Of a stretch of 64,000 nt of DNA, positions 9,251 through 16,917 are shown piece by piece (position 1 is the first letter of the stretch; the number at the start of each line of letters is the position of its first letter). The position numbers and the translations under genes were made by a program. The notes below the pieces were generated by a model. That model saw nothing but the letters and a program-made list of their open reading frames with translations, ran no database searches and was not told the origin of the DNA. This DNA comes from Bacteroidia bacterium (GTDB lineage Bacteria > Bacteroidota > Bacteroidia > J057 > JADKCL01). The stretch spans positions 744,001 to 808,000 of the forward strand of contig JACJYV010000003.1 in assembly GCA_020635905.1 (NCBI GenBank), given 5' to 3'.

Positions 9251-10582
9251 TCACCTGATCAATATTTTACCAAAAGCTTCCCCCACCTGCCAAAGGTAAA
9301 TTCCTGGTGATATTCCCTCCATTTCAACCAGATTCCTCCCTTTTCTCAGAGGTTTGGTGAGTAACTGTCTCCCTGAAAGATCGGTCAGGACAAATCCTCC
9401 TTCATCCGCAGATTCATTTTCCACCCAAAACCTCCCCTCAGACGGATTGGGAAACACCCGAATTGAAGGAGCATTCAATTCCTCCACCTTTCCCACAAAA
9501 TTTTCATCCGTTTCCCCGTAAAGCCGCACCGCAAACTTATTATTGGCATTATTTTCATTGCGAAACCCGACCCTCACATTGCCCGTGGACGCTACTCCGT
9601 CTGTGTAAAAATAAAAGGTAAAACTCTGGGTATCACCCGGCTGCAACTGCATCACCAGGGTATCAACCGTGGAAGGATAACAGGCATCCGTGCAAAGCGA
9701 GGTGGCCCAGCCCGCAGGCAGATTTTTTTGCAGTTTCACACATTTGATATTCACGGGCGAGGCGCTCGGATTCACCAGTTCCCCATGCACAGAAAGCGTG
9801 GCCCAGGGCGTGTCCACGGCCAGGGTATCGCCCGTCATGTAAAATTGAAAGGAGCCGTTGGCCACATTGCCACAAGAGCCCACATTGCCCAGCAGACTGT
9901 CAATGTCACAAAAAATATCGTCGGGAAACTTGTCAAACCAGGGATGCTTCACAAAAACCGTCCCATTTGTATTTACCAGATAGGCATTTTGCGGGGCAGG
10001 ACCATAATGACTCCACCATTGATTGCACGGCCCGTCAATAAAAACGGGCGCATTGATGCTCATGGAGCCCAGCATGTCGGAAACGATGGCCTTGCGTTCA
10101 CCATAGGTGGTGGGTTGACGGTACAAAATCCCTGCCTGCTGGTTGGCATTGGTAGTATTCACATACCCAAAATACGGGCTGATATCAATCTCGGGATGGG
10201 CTTCCACAGTGTAAATCACCACCACGGAAATGGCATTTCCAAAGGTCTCCACCACCTGATTGATCACAGCGACATGATTTCTGAAAACGGGGCAGGTATA
10301 ACTGCCCGTGACCATGAGCAAAGGTTTGCCCTTTTGCAGTTCTACCGCCAGATTCAGGGAATCGCCATTAAGGTCATACAAGGTAAAATCGGCCAGGGTA
10401 TCGCCTGCCTGCAGACCTGAAACGTCGTAATTGCCCAGGTAAGTGGGAATCGTACAAACGGGGTCCGCGTCGTTGGGCAGTTCGCTGAGCCCAATGGAAG
10501 GAAACAGAAACAGATTCTGAGCCCCGGCCAGGCAGGGTAAAATCAGGATGAAGGCGAGCAAAACAGTTCTCAGAGCGGACAT
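9251..10582 (-). CDS. Exported deiodinase-like thioredoxin-fold protein with T9SS sorting domain
   Basis: The protein is 443 residues long with a signal peptide (about 1-21, LLAFILILPCLAGAQ). Residues 60-235 match the iodothyronine deiodinase-like redoxin fold: GSYTCPVFR, with C97 at the site of the catalytic selenocysteine of animal deiodinases, then IYTVEAHP (123-130) and, further on, PVFIDGPCNQWW and a strand-turn ending VFVKHPWF. A beta-sandwich region follows (about 240-355). The last 75 residues are a T9SS type A sorting domain (RVFPNPSEGRFWVEN, then a final IYLWQV strand pair). It should therefore be secreted or placed on the cell surface. Substrate unknown; dehalogenation, peroxide or thiol chemistry are all possible. 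It converges on the haemoprotein gene with 42 bp between stops. Confidence 0.8.
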   Translation of the reverse strand: MSALRTVLLAFILILPCLAGAQNLFLFPSIGLSELPNDADPVCTIPTYLGNYDVSGLQAGDTLADFTLYDLNGDSLNLAVELQKGKPLLMVTGSYTCPVFRNHVAVINQVVETFGNAISVVVIYTVEAHPEIDISPYFGYVNTTNANQQAGILYRQPTTYGERKAIVSDMLGSMSINAPVFIDGPCNQWWSHYGPAPQNAYLVNTNGTVFVKHPWFDKFPDDIFCDIDSLLGNVGSCGNVANGSFQFYMTGDTLAVDTPWATLSVHGELVNPSASPVNIKCVKLQKNLPAGWATSLCTDACYPSTVDTLVMQLQPGDTQSFTFYFYTDGVASTGNVRVGFRNENNANNKFAVRLYGETDENFVGKVEELNAPSIRVFPNPSEGRFWVENESADEGGFVLTDLSGRQLLTKPLRKGRNLVEMEGISPGIYLWQVGEAFGKILIR

Positions 10583-10793
10583 ACAGGCTGATTTGAGATT
10601 TAAAATTCCAGACAGAAAGTCTCAATGCAATTGATCAGACTTACTAAGATAGCAATCGTTTAAACCATCCTTTCAAATAATATGAATTGAAATTTTTCAA
10701 CCCGTATTAATATTGATTTATCACACATTCATTTATATATATCAACATTTATCCACTTTTTTCCACAAATTTCAACAAATCTTAATTTTTTAC

Positions 10794-10823
10794 TTGACAA
10801 GTTTATCAAATTAACTACCTTTG
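10794..10823 (+). promoter_or_regulatory. Bacteroidota-type promoter upstream of asnB
   Basis: TTG (10794-10796) and TACCTTTG (10816-10823) match the Bacteroidota -33 and -7 boxes (TTG and TAnnTTTG) with a 19-nt spacer. Transcription should start near 10830, leaving an AT-rich 5' leader of about 90 nt before asnB. Confidence 0.75.
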
Positions 10824-10919
10824 AACCCATACGATAACACATTGATATTTTTTGAAGCAAATTTCAATCAAATTCGTTAAAATCATAAAACATCAATAAC
10901 ACTTTAAGTTTATTTTACC

Positions 10920-12548
10920 ATGTGTGGAATTTTAGCAGCATTCGGAAGCAAAGACAGGGAGTACGTTGAATCTTTCTCCCAGAAAATGGCGCACCGCGGT
11001 CCCGACGAGCGGGGCGTGAAAGTGCTGGAAGACGGAACCATCCTCTGCCACGAGCGCCTTTCCATTATCGACCTTCATACCGGCAAACAGCCCATTCAGG
11101 GCTGCAAAAATGCCTGGGTGATCCACAATGGTGAAATCTACAACCACCGTCAGCTGCGGGAAGGCATTCTGGCCGGCTGCACCTTCCACACGGAATCTGA
11201 CAGCGAGGTCATTGTGCACCTGTATGAGAAATTCGGCACCGAATTTCTCCACCACCTCGACGGCGTTTTCGCCTTTGTAGTGGCCGACGGCCAGACCATT
11301 ATCGCAGGACGCGACCCACTCGGGGTAAAACCCCTTTATTACGGAGTTGATTCCTCTGGAACCTGGTATTTCGCCTCAGAAATGAAAGCCCTGACCGAAC
11401 AATGCGAAAAGGTCGAAGCCTTCCCTCCCGGTCATTATTACACCCCCGAAACTGGATTTGTAAGATACTACCAGCCAGCCTGGTTTGAAGCCAAAGTTGC
11501 TCAGCAGGGTGTTGATTATGAGGCGCTTCGCCTTGGATTGGAGGCATCAGTTGAGAAACGACTGATGTCGGATGTACCCATTGGGGTTTTCCTTTCGGGC
11601 GGACTTGATTCGAGCCTGGTGGCCTCCATCATGGCCCGCAAAATGAAGGCCCGTGGCCAGGAATTGCATTCCTTTTCCATCGGGCTGACCAAAGATTCAC
11701 CCGATCTGAAAGCGGCCCGCGAAGTGGCCCAATTCATCGGCAGCATCCACCACGAAGTGACCTTCTCCGTGGAAGAAGGCCTGGCCCTGATCGACAAGCT
11801 GGTTTGGCACCTGGAAAGCTACGACGTGACCACCATCCGTGCCAGCACGCCCATGTATCTGCTCTCTGAGTACATCGTGAAGCAGGGCATCAAAGTGGTG
11901 CTTTCTGGCGAAGGCGCCGACGAAATGTTTGGCGGCTACCTTTACTTTGGACTGGCCCCCTCCCCCTTTGAATTCCAACTGGAAGCCATTCGCAGGGTAC
12001 AATTGCTCTCCACGGCTGACCTCTTAAGGGCCGACAAATCCACCATGGCCCACGGCCTGGAAGCCCGGGTTCCCTTCCTGGACAAGCAATTCCTCGATCT
12101 GGTCATGCACATACGTCCCGAAGACAAGCAACCCGCCCATGCCGAAGGCAGAATGGAAAAATATATCCTCAGAAAAGCCTTTGATACGCCTGAACAGCCC
12201 TATCTGCCTGACCACATTCTGTGGCGCCAGAAGGAGCAGTTCTCCGACGGAGTGGGTTATTCCTGGGTGGATTCCCTGGTTGCCCATGCAGAAGCCACCA
12301 TTTCTGATGGCGCATTTGCCGAAGCGGCCCTCAAATTTCCCTACAACACCCCCTCGACCAAAGAGGCATTTATGGGCCGTGAAATATTCGAAAAGCACTT
12401 CCCCCACGAAGGAGCCATTCAATCTGTGAAAAAATGGATTCCCAAATGGCAGCAAAGCAAAGATCCTTCAGGCCGGGCGAGCGATTTCCACGCGAAGCGT
12501 GACCTCGCCGGGAAAGCCGCTCCTCAGGCTGAGCTGAAACCAGCTTAA
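10920..12548 (+). CDS. asnB: Asparagine synthase, glutamine-hydrolysing
   Basis: AsnB makes asparagine from aspartate, ATP and glutamine. The protein is 542 residues, close to the usual 525-555. It starts MCGILAAFG, so Cys2 becomes the N-terminal nucleophile of the class II glutaminase domain (about 2-190). The synthetase domain has the PP-loop SGGLDSS from residue 226 and the later SGEGADEMFGGY and GLEARVPFLD segments. The expected end, DPSGRA, is followed by about 21 extra residues rich in Lys and Ala, encoded by a hairpin-like sequence, which looks like an added tail. A good promoter lies upstream, and a repeat element and a terminator lie directly downstream, so it is probably a single-gene unit. 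Confidence 0.95.
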   Translation: MCGILAAFGSKDREYVESFSQKMAHRGPDERGVKVLEDGTILCHERLSIIDLHTGKQPIQGCKNAWVIHNGEIYNHRQLREGILAGCTFHTESDSEVIVHLYEKFGTEFLHHLDGVFAFVVADGQTIIAGRDPLGVKPLYYGVDSSGTWYFASEMKALTEQCEKVEAFPPGHYYTPETGFVRYYQPAWFEAKVAQQGVDYEALRLGLEASVEKRLMSDVPIGVFLSGGLDSSLVASIMARKMKARGQELHSFSIGLTKDSPDLKAAREVAQFIGSIHHEVTFSVEEGLALIDKLVWHLESYDVTTIRASTPMYLLSEYIVKQGIKVVLSGEGADEMFGGYLYFGLAPSPFEFQLEAIRRVQLLSTADLLRADKSTMAHGLEARVPFLDKQFLDLVMHIRPEDKQPAHAEGRMEKYILRKAFDTPEQPYLPDHILWRQKEQFSDGVGYSWVDSLVAHAEATISDGAFAEAALKFPYNTPSTKEAFMGREIFEKHFPHEGAIQSVKKWIPKWQQSKDPSGRASDFHAKRDLAGKAAPQAELKPA

Positions 12549-12554
12549 GGTAAA

Positions 12555-12674
12555 GGAACCTCTGAAAACAAAGAAGGTCAAGGTGGACGAAGTTGAAGAA
12601 AGCGCAGTTTACTGAAGTAGATGAGCATTTTTGCAACAAGTCCAACGCAGGGGTTCAAAGTTTTCAGAGATTCC
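12555..12674 (-). repeat. 120-bp element with terminal inverted repeats, copy 1
   Basis: The sequence begins GGAACCTCTGAAAAC and ends with the near-complement GTTTTCAGAGATTCC. Its reverse complement aligns without gaps to 62358-62477 with about 95 of 120 matching positions by hand count. It lies 7 bp after the asnB stop. This size and structure resemble a MITE or a REP-like element; no coding function is claimed. Confidence 0.75.
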
Positions 12675-12694
12675 AGCAAATAATTCTACTGACC

Positions 12695-12734
12695 GAAAAG
12701 GAGGCGCTTCCCTGGTGCTTCCTTTTCATTTTTT
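12695..12734 (+). terminator. Rho-independent terminator after asnB
   Basis: An 11-bp stem with one wobble pair (GAAAAGGAGGC / GCTTCCTTTTC, 12695-12705 with 12717-12727), an 11-nt loop, then a run of T residues. Confidence 0.7.
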
Positions 12735-12778
12735 AAATGGGTGGGGATTTTATTAATTTCAAGCAAACGAATTGAAAA

Positions 12779-13288
12779 ATGGCTTTTTCCCCCAGGAAAT
12801 TACTGCTGCTTTGCCTCCTGTTTCTCCTCTCCCAGGCCGGAATGGGCCAGGGCTTTGCCCCGGGCGGGGGCCTGACCTTTGGCACAGAATCCAATACCAT
12901 GGGTTTCAACGCCCGCGCTTACTTTTTTGTCAATGAAAAACTCTGCTTTGGCCCCGAACTGAACTGGTATCTGCCCCATGTCAACAAAACCACTGCGGGC
13001 ACAGAATATGACGGGGTTTGGGAAATCAACCTCAACGGCCATTACCTTTTTCGCCTGGGAGCTTCGGATTTCTATCTTTACCCTTTGGGAGGCATCAATT
13101 ACACTTCAGTTTGGAGTCGTGACAAAAACAAGTCCCTGACAAATGAACCCTATTTTGGCCTGAATGCGGGTGGAGGCCTCAATTATTGCTGGAATAACCT
13201 GATCCCCTACCTGGAATATGACTTTCTCTGGGGCAAACGAGGCAACCATACCTTTGTGCTGGGCACCTTCTGGATGTTTGGGAAATAA
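12779..13288 (+). CDS. Small outer-membrane beta-barrel protein
   Basis: The product has 169 residues with a signal peptide (about 1-23, LLLLCLLFLLSQAGMGQ). The mature part consists of alternating strands rich in Gly, Tyr, Phe and Asn, such as GLTFGTES, FNARAYFF, FYLYPLGGINY and FGLNAGGGLNY, ending in GTFWMFGK. This is the pattern of the small 8-stranded outer-membrane barrels common in Bacteroidota. The final Lys departs from the usual terminal aromatic. Function unknown. It precedes the sigma factor gene by 53 bp and may be co-transcribed with it. Confidence 0.7.
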   Translation: MAFSPRKLLLLCLLFLLSQAGMGQGFAPGGGLTFGTESNTMGFNARAYFFVNEKLCFGPELNWYLPHVNKTTAGTEYDGVWEINLNGHYLFRLGASDFYLYPLGGINYTSVWSRDKNKSLTNEPYFGLNAGGGLNYCWNNLIPYLEYDFLWGKRGNHTFVLGTFWMFGK

Positions 13289-13341
13289 TATTTACCAAAA
13301 ACCCTGCATCCCGTCCTTACAATGCATAAGTTTATTATGGG

Positions 13342-13908
13342 ATGGAGGAAGAATTACTCATATCGAAACTGAAAGCAGGCGACCAGGCCACCTTTCGGGC
13401 ATTTTTTCTCGAATATCAGACCATGGTTTACAACGTCTGCCTGGGTTTTGTGCCCAAAGTGGAAGATGCAGAAGACCTGACCCAGGAAGTATTTTTTGAG
13501 GTATTTCGCTCCATCGCAAATTTCAAGGGCGACGCCAAACTTTCCACCTGGCTCTACCGCATTGCAGTAACCAAATCGCTGGAACTCCTGCGCAGCCGCA
13601 AACGCAAGAAAAGGTCGGGCTTTTTGGTATCCATTTCCCCAGGCGAAGACCTGGGATTGGGAGATGAATCAGAAATCAATCACCCGGGCATGAAGATGGA
13701 AAACAAGGAAAAGGCGGCTGCCCTTTTTCAGGCCCTGGCTGAGCTGCCCGACAATCAGCGAACCGCCTTTACCCTCTCCCAAATTGAGGGATTGAGCTAT
13801 ACAGAGGTCTGCGAAACCATGGACCTGAGTAAAAGTTCGGTCGAATCTCTCATTTTCAGAGCCCGGAAAAACCTCAAAAAATCACTCGAATGGTTGTATC
13901 GTGAATAA
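13342..13908 (+). CDS. ECF-family RNA polymerase sigma factor
   Basis: The 188-residue protein has sigma region 2 (DQATFRAFFLEYQTMVYN, then DAEDLTQEVFFEVFRSI, a typical -10 recognition helix) and region 4 (ALAELPDNQRTAFTLSQIEG with a helix-turn-helix reading SYTEVCETMDLSKSSVES). Region 1 is absent, as in ECF factors. It should direct RNA polymerase to a small envelope- or stress-related regulon. A small single-span membrane protein and a CpxP-like periplasmic protein follow at 14008 and 14330, a common arrangement for an ECF factor with its regulators. Confidence 0.92.
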   Translation: MEEELLISKLKAGDQATFRAFFLEYQTMVYNVCLGFVPKVEDAEDLTQEVFFEVFRSIANFKGDAKLSTWLYRIAVTKSLELLRSRKRKKRSGFLVSISPGEDLGLGDESEINHPGMKMENKEKAAALFQALAELPDNQRTAFTLSQIEGLSYTEVCETMDLSKSSVESLIFRARKNLKKSLEWLYRE

Positions 13909-14007
13909 AATTTCACCTGACCGCAAGCAATCTCTATAAATGGCATCCAAACCAATGAAACGAAATAACGGCCCGAGAAAAGCCGGCAACCCAAACAACT
14001 GTTTACC

Positions 14008-14319
14008 ATGAACCCGACTGACAAAGAAAAATGGGTGGAATCGACCCTGGGAAGCCTGGGAGAAATGAAATCTGCCCAACCCCGACCCGAATTTACCGAA
14101 CGAATGCTGCAGCAGATTGGCGAAAAAAGCTGGCCCCATGAGCCTGCAAAGTCCTCTCCTTTGTTAAAACTGCTGGCTGCGGCCCTGGCCTTGCTGATCC
14201 TGGCCAATGGCTATACCCTACTGCGCCAGTTGCGTCAGCCTGCCTCCAAAAGCCCCAGCAATCTGTCCGATTTTTCCCGCGAATACGGCCTTCAGGCCGA
14301 AAGCTATCTGGACCTTTAA
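14008..14319 (+). CDS. Single-span membrane protein, possible anti-sigma factor
   Basis: A 103-residue protein with a charged N-terminal half (about 1-50), one transmembrane helix (about 52-70, LLKLLAAALALLILANGY) and a short outer tail. Size, topology and position just after an ECF sigma gene suggest an anti-sigma factor, but no zinc-binding HxxxCxxC motif is visible, so this rests on context. The next gene starts 10 bp downstream. Confidence 0.65.
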   Translation: MNPTDKEKWVESTLGSLGEMKSAQPRPEFTERMLQQIGEKSWPHEPAKSSPLLKLLAAALALLILANGYTLLRQLRQPASKSPSNLSDFSREYGLQAESYLDL

Positions 14320-14329
14320 GCATTAAAAA

Positions 14330-14833
14330 ATGACCCGCAAAGAAAATAACCTGTTAAAATACACCGTGGTTGCCCTGATTGTGGTCAATCTCATATCGCT
14401 GGGGGCGCATTGGTTTACCCGGCCCGGCCAGGGGCCGGGCCTGCAGGAGAGACCTCCCGGACCGGGAGGATTTCTGGACGACCAGCTGAATTTCGACCAT
14501 CAGCAAAGAGAACAACATGCCGCCCTGCGCCAGGAGCATTTTCACGAAAGCCGTAAAATATTGCGGGAAATAGAAGACGAAAAGGAGCAGATGATGGATC
14601 TTTTCAGCCAGGAAAACGCCTTACAATCAGCCAGCATGCATGCCGAACACATCGGGCAACTGCAGACCCAGCTGGAAATACTGACCTTCAATCACTTTAT
14701 GAAGATCAGGAACATCTGTAACGAGGAACAAAAACCAACCTTTGATCTGGTGATCAGGGACGCTATTCGCAGGGGACCACCTCCGGGAGGACCTGGACAC
14801 GGACCGCACGGTCCGGGACGGCCGCACCCCTGA
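14330..14833 (+). CDS. CpxP/Spy-like periplasmic protein with N-terminal membrane anchor
   Basis: The 167-residue protein has an N-terminal hydrophobic segment (about 9-28), a Pro/Gly-rich linker (about 33-48), and a helical hairpin region (about 50-140) with many Glu, Gln and His residues, including HHQ/HAALRQEHF-like pieces and ICNEEQKPTFD. The segment resembling LTxEQ is typical of the CpxP/Spy and heavy-metal-sensor families (periplasmic chaperone or metal-sensing proteins). The C-terminal 20 residues are a His/Pro/Gly tail (PGHGPHGPGRPHP) that could bind metal. It completes the sigma factor locus and may act in feedback on envelope stress. Confidence 0.7.
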   Translation: MTRKENNLLKYTVVALIVVNLISLGAHWFTRPGQGPGLQERPPGPGGFLDDQLNFDHQQREQHAALRQEHFHESRKILREIEDEKEQMMDLFSQENALQSASMHAEHIGQLQTQLEILTFNHFMKIRNICNEEQKPTFDLVIRDAIRRGPPPGGPGHGPHGPGRPHP

Positions 14834-14835
14834 AA

Positions 14836-14970
14836 TCAAAGAGATTTTTCGACCGGGGGAGTCACTTTTCCTCCCACCATCAGGCCAATATACCTGAAGG
14901 CATGAACGAAAATCATGCCGAGACCGAAGACAACGATGAACAAGGCGTAGAAAATGGTTTGAAGTTTCAT
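14836..14970 (-). CDS. Small single-span membrane protein (44 aa)
   Basis: Starting at ATG 14970 the frame encodes 44 residues, MKLQTIFYALFIVVFGLG followed by a second hydrophobic stretch and a charged tail. It reads as a small membrane protein. A longer frame (start 15027) would run into the promoter, so the shorter start is preferred. A well-matched Bacteroidota promoter at 15025-15054 points straight at it with a leader of about 50 nt, which supports expression. Its stop is 2 bp from the end of the convergent CpxP-like gene. Function unknown. Confidence 0.6.
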   Translation of the reverse strand: MKLQTIFYALFIVVFGLGMIFVHAFRYIGLMVGGKVTPPVEKSL

Positions 14971-15504
14971 AATGGCTATGTAGTCAAAAATATACGTTTT
15001 TACTGATTTCTTCCAATAGGACTGCAAAATTATGATTAATTTTCATAAAATCAAGTGCATGTAAAAAATTATCCCGTTTTTGTCTTAAATTTTCTTTAAA
15101 ATTCACATTGCCCCATCCCCACTCCTCTACAAACCTGTCAAAATGTCCAAATTTTCGAACTTTTTCCCCTCCCAATACTCTTACTCTCCTGAGACCTCTC
15201 ATACTGACCATAGATAAGTACACTTTTTATCGTGTAATAATCTGTACAAAATTTACCTGATGAGCCAAAAGTTTATCCAATTAATACCACAACTCTCTCC
15301 ACTTACCTCCTTCCCGACTTCCCTTTTCCTCCTGATCAGAAAAACGAATCTTTTCCCTGAAATCTGATTTTATGGGTTCGAAAAAGGGCTCTAAAGGGCA
15401 AAAAATCAAAAAAAGATCGCCCAAAACGGGATAATTGCAAACATTTTAATATATTCAGATAAATATTTTTACCAACTTTAAGGCGGATTTTAGCCAGATC
15501 AAAC
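14971..15504. other. Intergenic region upstream of the TIR-STAND operon
   Basis: AT-rich, about 530 bp. It holds the minus-strand promoter of the small membrane protein. For the plus-strand operon I found only a weak candidate (TTG at 15435-15437 and TAAATATT at 15460-15467), so its promoter is not called. No gene or repeat was recognised. Confidence 0.45.
15025..15054 (-). promoter_or_regulatory. Bacteroidota-type promoter for the 44-aa membrane protein
   Basis: Read on the minus strand: TTG (15054-15052), a 19-nt spacer, then TAATTTTG (15032-15025). The boxes and spacer have the same geometry as the asnB promoter. Confidence 0.65.
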
Positions 15505-16917
15505 ATGATTTTGGATCGGGAAATTCTGGTCAGCTATTGCACGGCCGACGACCGGATTGAGGATAAAAAAACAATTGGTTGGGTAGGAAACTGGAACTTC
15601 TTTTTTCGCAAGAGAATGCACCTTCTTTTCGGAAAAGACCCCAAAATCTGCCTCAATCCTGATTGCAGTGACTTTTCCCAGGTGGATGAAAACACGGGCA
15701 TCCATATTTTCCTGCTCTCCCACAACTTTTTTTCCACCCGCGAGTGCGTTCGCCTGCTCAATCAGGTGATTACCCAAAAAGCCAGCTCAGAGGGGGCAAA
15801 CCATACTTATTTTGTGAATCTGGACGATTCTGCCCTGACCGGGGCTCAGATTCCAATTCTGGGAAGTAAATTTTACACCTCCAATCCCATCACGGGAGTT
15901 GGTGAAACCATTCACCCCGAGGGAGACACCCATCTGCAATATTTCCTTGGTCTGGAGGACCTTTGTTTTGATATTTTTTCCATGGAAATGGGAAACGAGC
16001 CCCTCCGCGATGAAGAATCCCGCAGGGTCTATCTGGCGCCTACGGCGCCCGAACTGAGAGAATACCGTACCCGCCTCAAATGGGAACTCGAACGCTTTGG
16101 CTTTCAGACTCTTCCCTTCGACAACTGGCATCCTCTGGCCGAAAATGTGGTGGCTGAATCAAAAAAAATGCTGGAAAAAACCTGCCTTTCCGTGCATCTG
16201 ATCGGACAGCATTTTGATTTGCGTAAAAATTCTGAACACCCATATTCCCCTGAATTTCAGAACAAACTGGCTGCAGAACAATGCCTCAACCGTGATTTTC
16301 CGCGCTTTATCTGGATCCATCCCGCAGTGGATATTTCCAGCCAAAGTGAAAATTATAACCTGCTCAAACTGCGTGATGACCCACAAGCCATCCGTGGAGC
16401 TGAAATTTTGCAGATTCCCCTCGAGGAATTCAAACGCATTATCCGCCACCAACTCACCCAGCCCGGCTTGCAAACGGCTCAAAGCCAGGAAAGCGCCAAA
16501 AGCCAGCAACCCGAAAAAATTGTTTACCTGATCCATCAATTCTATAATCCAGAAACCCTTTCCAACCTGACCACCCGCTTAACCGCGGACGGACTGAGAG
16601 TCTTGCAACTCGAAAAGGGAATTCCGGGCGGCGAAGCCCGCCGCAAACACAATGAATACCTGCGCCAATGCGACGGTGTGCTGGTCCTCTACGAGGAGGA
16701 AAACAGCCCCTGGCTCGACATTCAGCTCAGCGACATCAGCAAAGCCAACTGGCAGGGCCGCGAAAAGGACTTTTTTGCCACGGGAATTCTGCTGCAAAAC
16801 GGAGCTCAAAAGTCAGAAAAAAGTGCCTGGAACCCGGGCTTGCAGGTTTTTCGCAAAGAGGCTGGTATCAAAAAATTTGTGGAAGAAATTAAAAACGGGA
16901 GGGATCAGGCTCAGTGA
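15505..16917 (+). CDS. Protein with three TIR-like domains, STAND partner
   Basis: A 470-residue cytoplasmic protein made of three flavodoxin/TIR-like units. Unit 1 (about 5-120) starts REILVSYCTADD and has the later strand-helix HIFLLSHNFFSTRECVRLL. Unit 2 (about 173-320) reads RRVYLAPTAPELREY, then CLSVHLIGQHFD, a form I know from TIR-like proteins linked to STAND ATPases. Unit 3 (about 338-445) reads KIVYLIHQFYNPETL, then CDGVLVLYEEENSPWL. TIR domains are protein-interaction modules or NAD-cleaving effectors. A catalytic Glu can be proposed only in unit 1 (TREC) and this is uncertain. The stop overlaps the GTG start of the STAND ATPase gene by 4 bp, so the two are translationally coupled and probably work together. 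Confidence 0.75.
   Translation: MILDREILVSYCTADDRIEDKKTIGWVGNWNFFFRKRMHLLFGKDPKICLNPDCSDFSQVDENTGIHIFLLSHNFFSTRECVRLLNQVITQKASSEGANHTYFVNLDDSALTGAQIPILGSKFYTSNPITGVGETIHPEGDTHLQYFLGLEDLCFDIFSMEMGNEPLRDEESRRVYLAPTAPELREYRTRLKWELERFGFQTLPFDNWHPLAENVVAESKKMLEKTCLSVHLIGQHFDLRKNSEHPYSPEFQNKLAAEQCLNRDFPRFIWIHPAVDISSQSENYNLLKLRDDPQAIRGAEILQIPLEEFKRIIRHQLTQPGLQTAQSQESAKSQQPEKIVYLIHQFYNPETLSNLTTRLTADGLRVLQLEKGIPGGEARRKHNEYLRQCDGVLVLYEEENSPWLDIQLSDISKANWQGREKDFFATGILLQNGAQKSEKSAWNPGLQVFRKEAGIKKFVEEIKNGRDQAQ

Noticed and set aside
12370..12645. Small frame whose translation resembles that of 62387-62689
   Set aside because: The likeness is explained by the shared 120-bp repeat element at the DNA level. 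The frames extend into unrelated DNA on each side.
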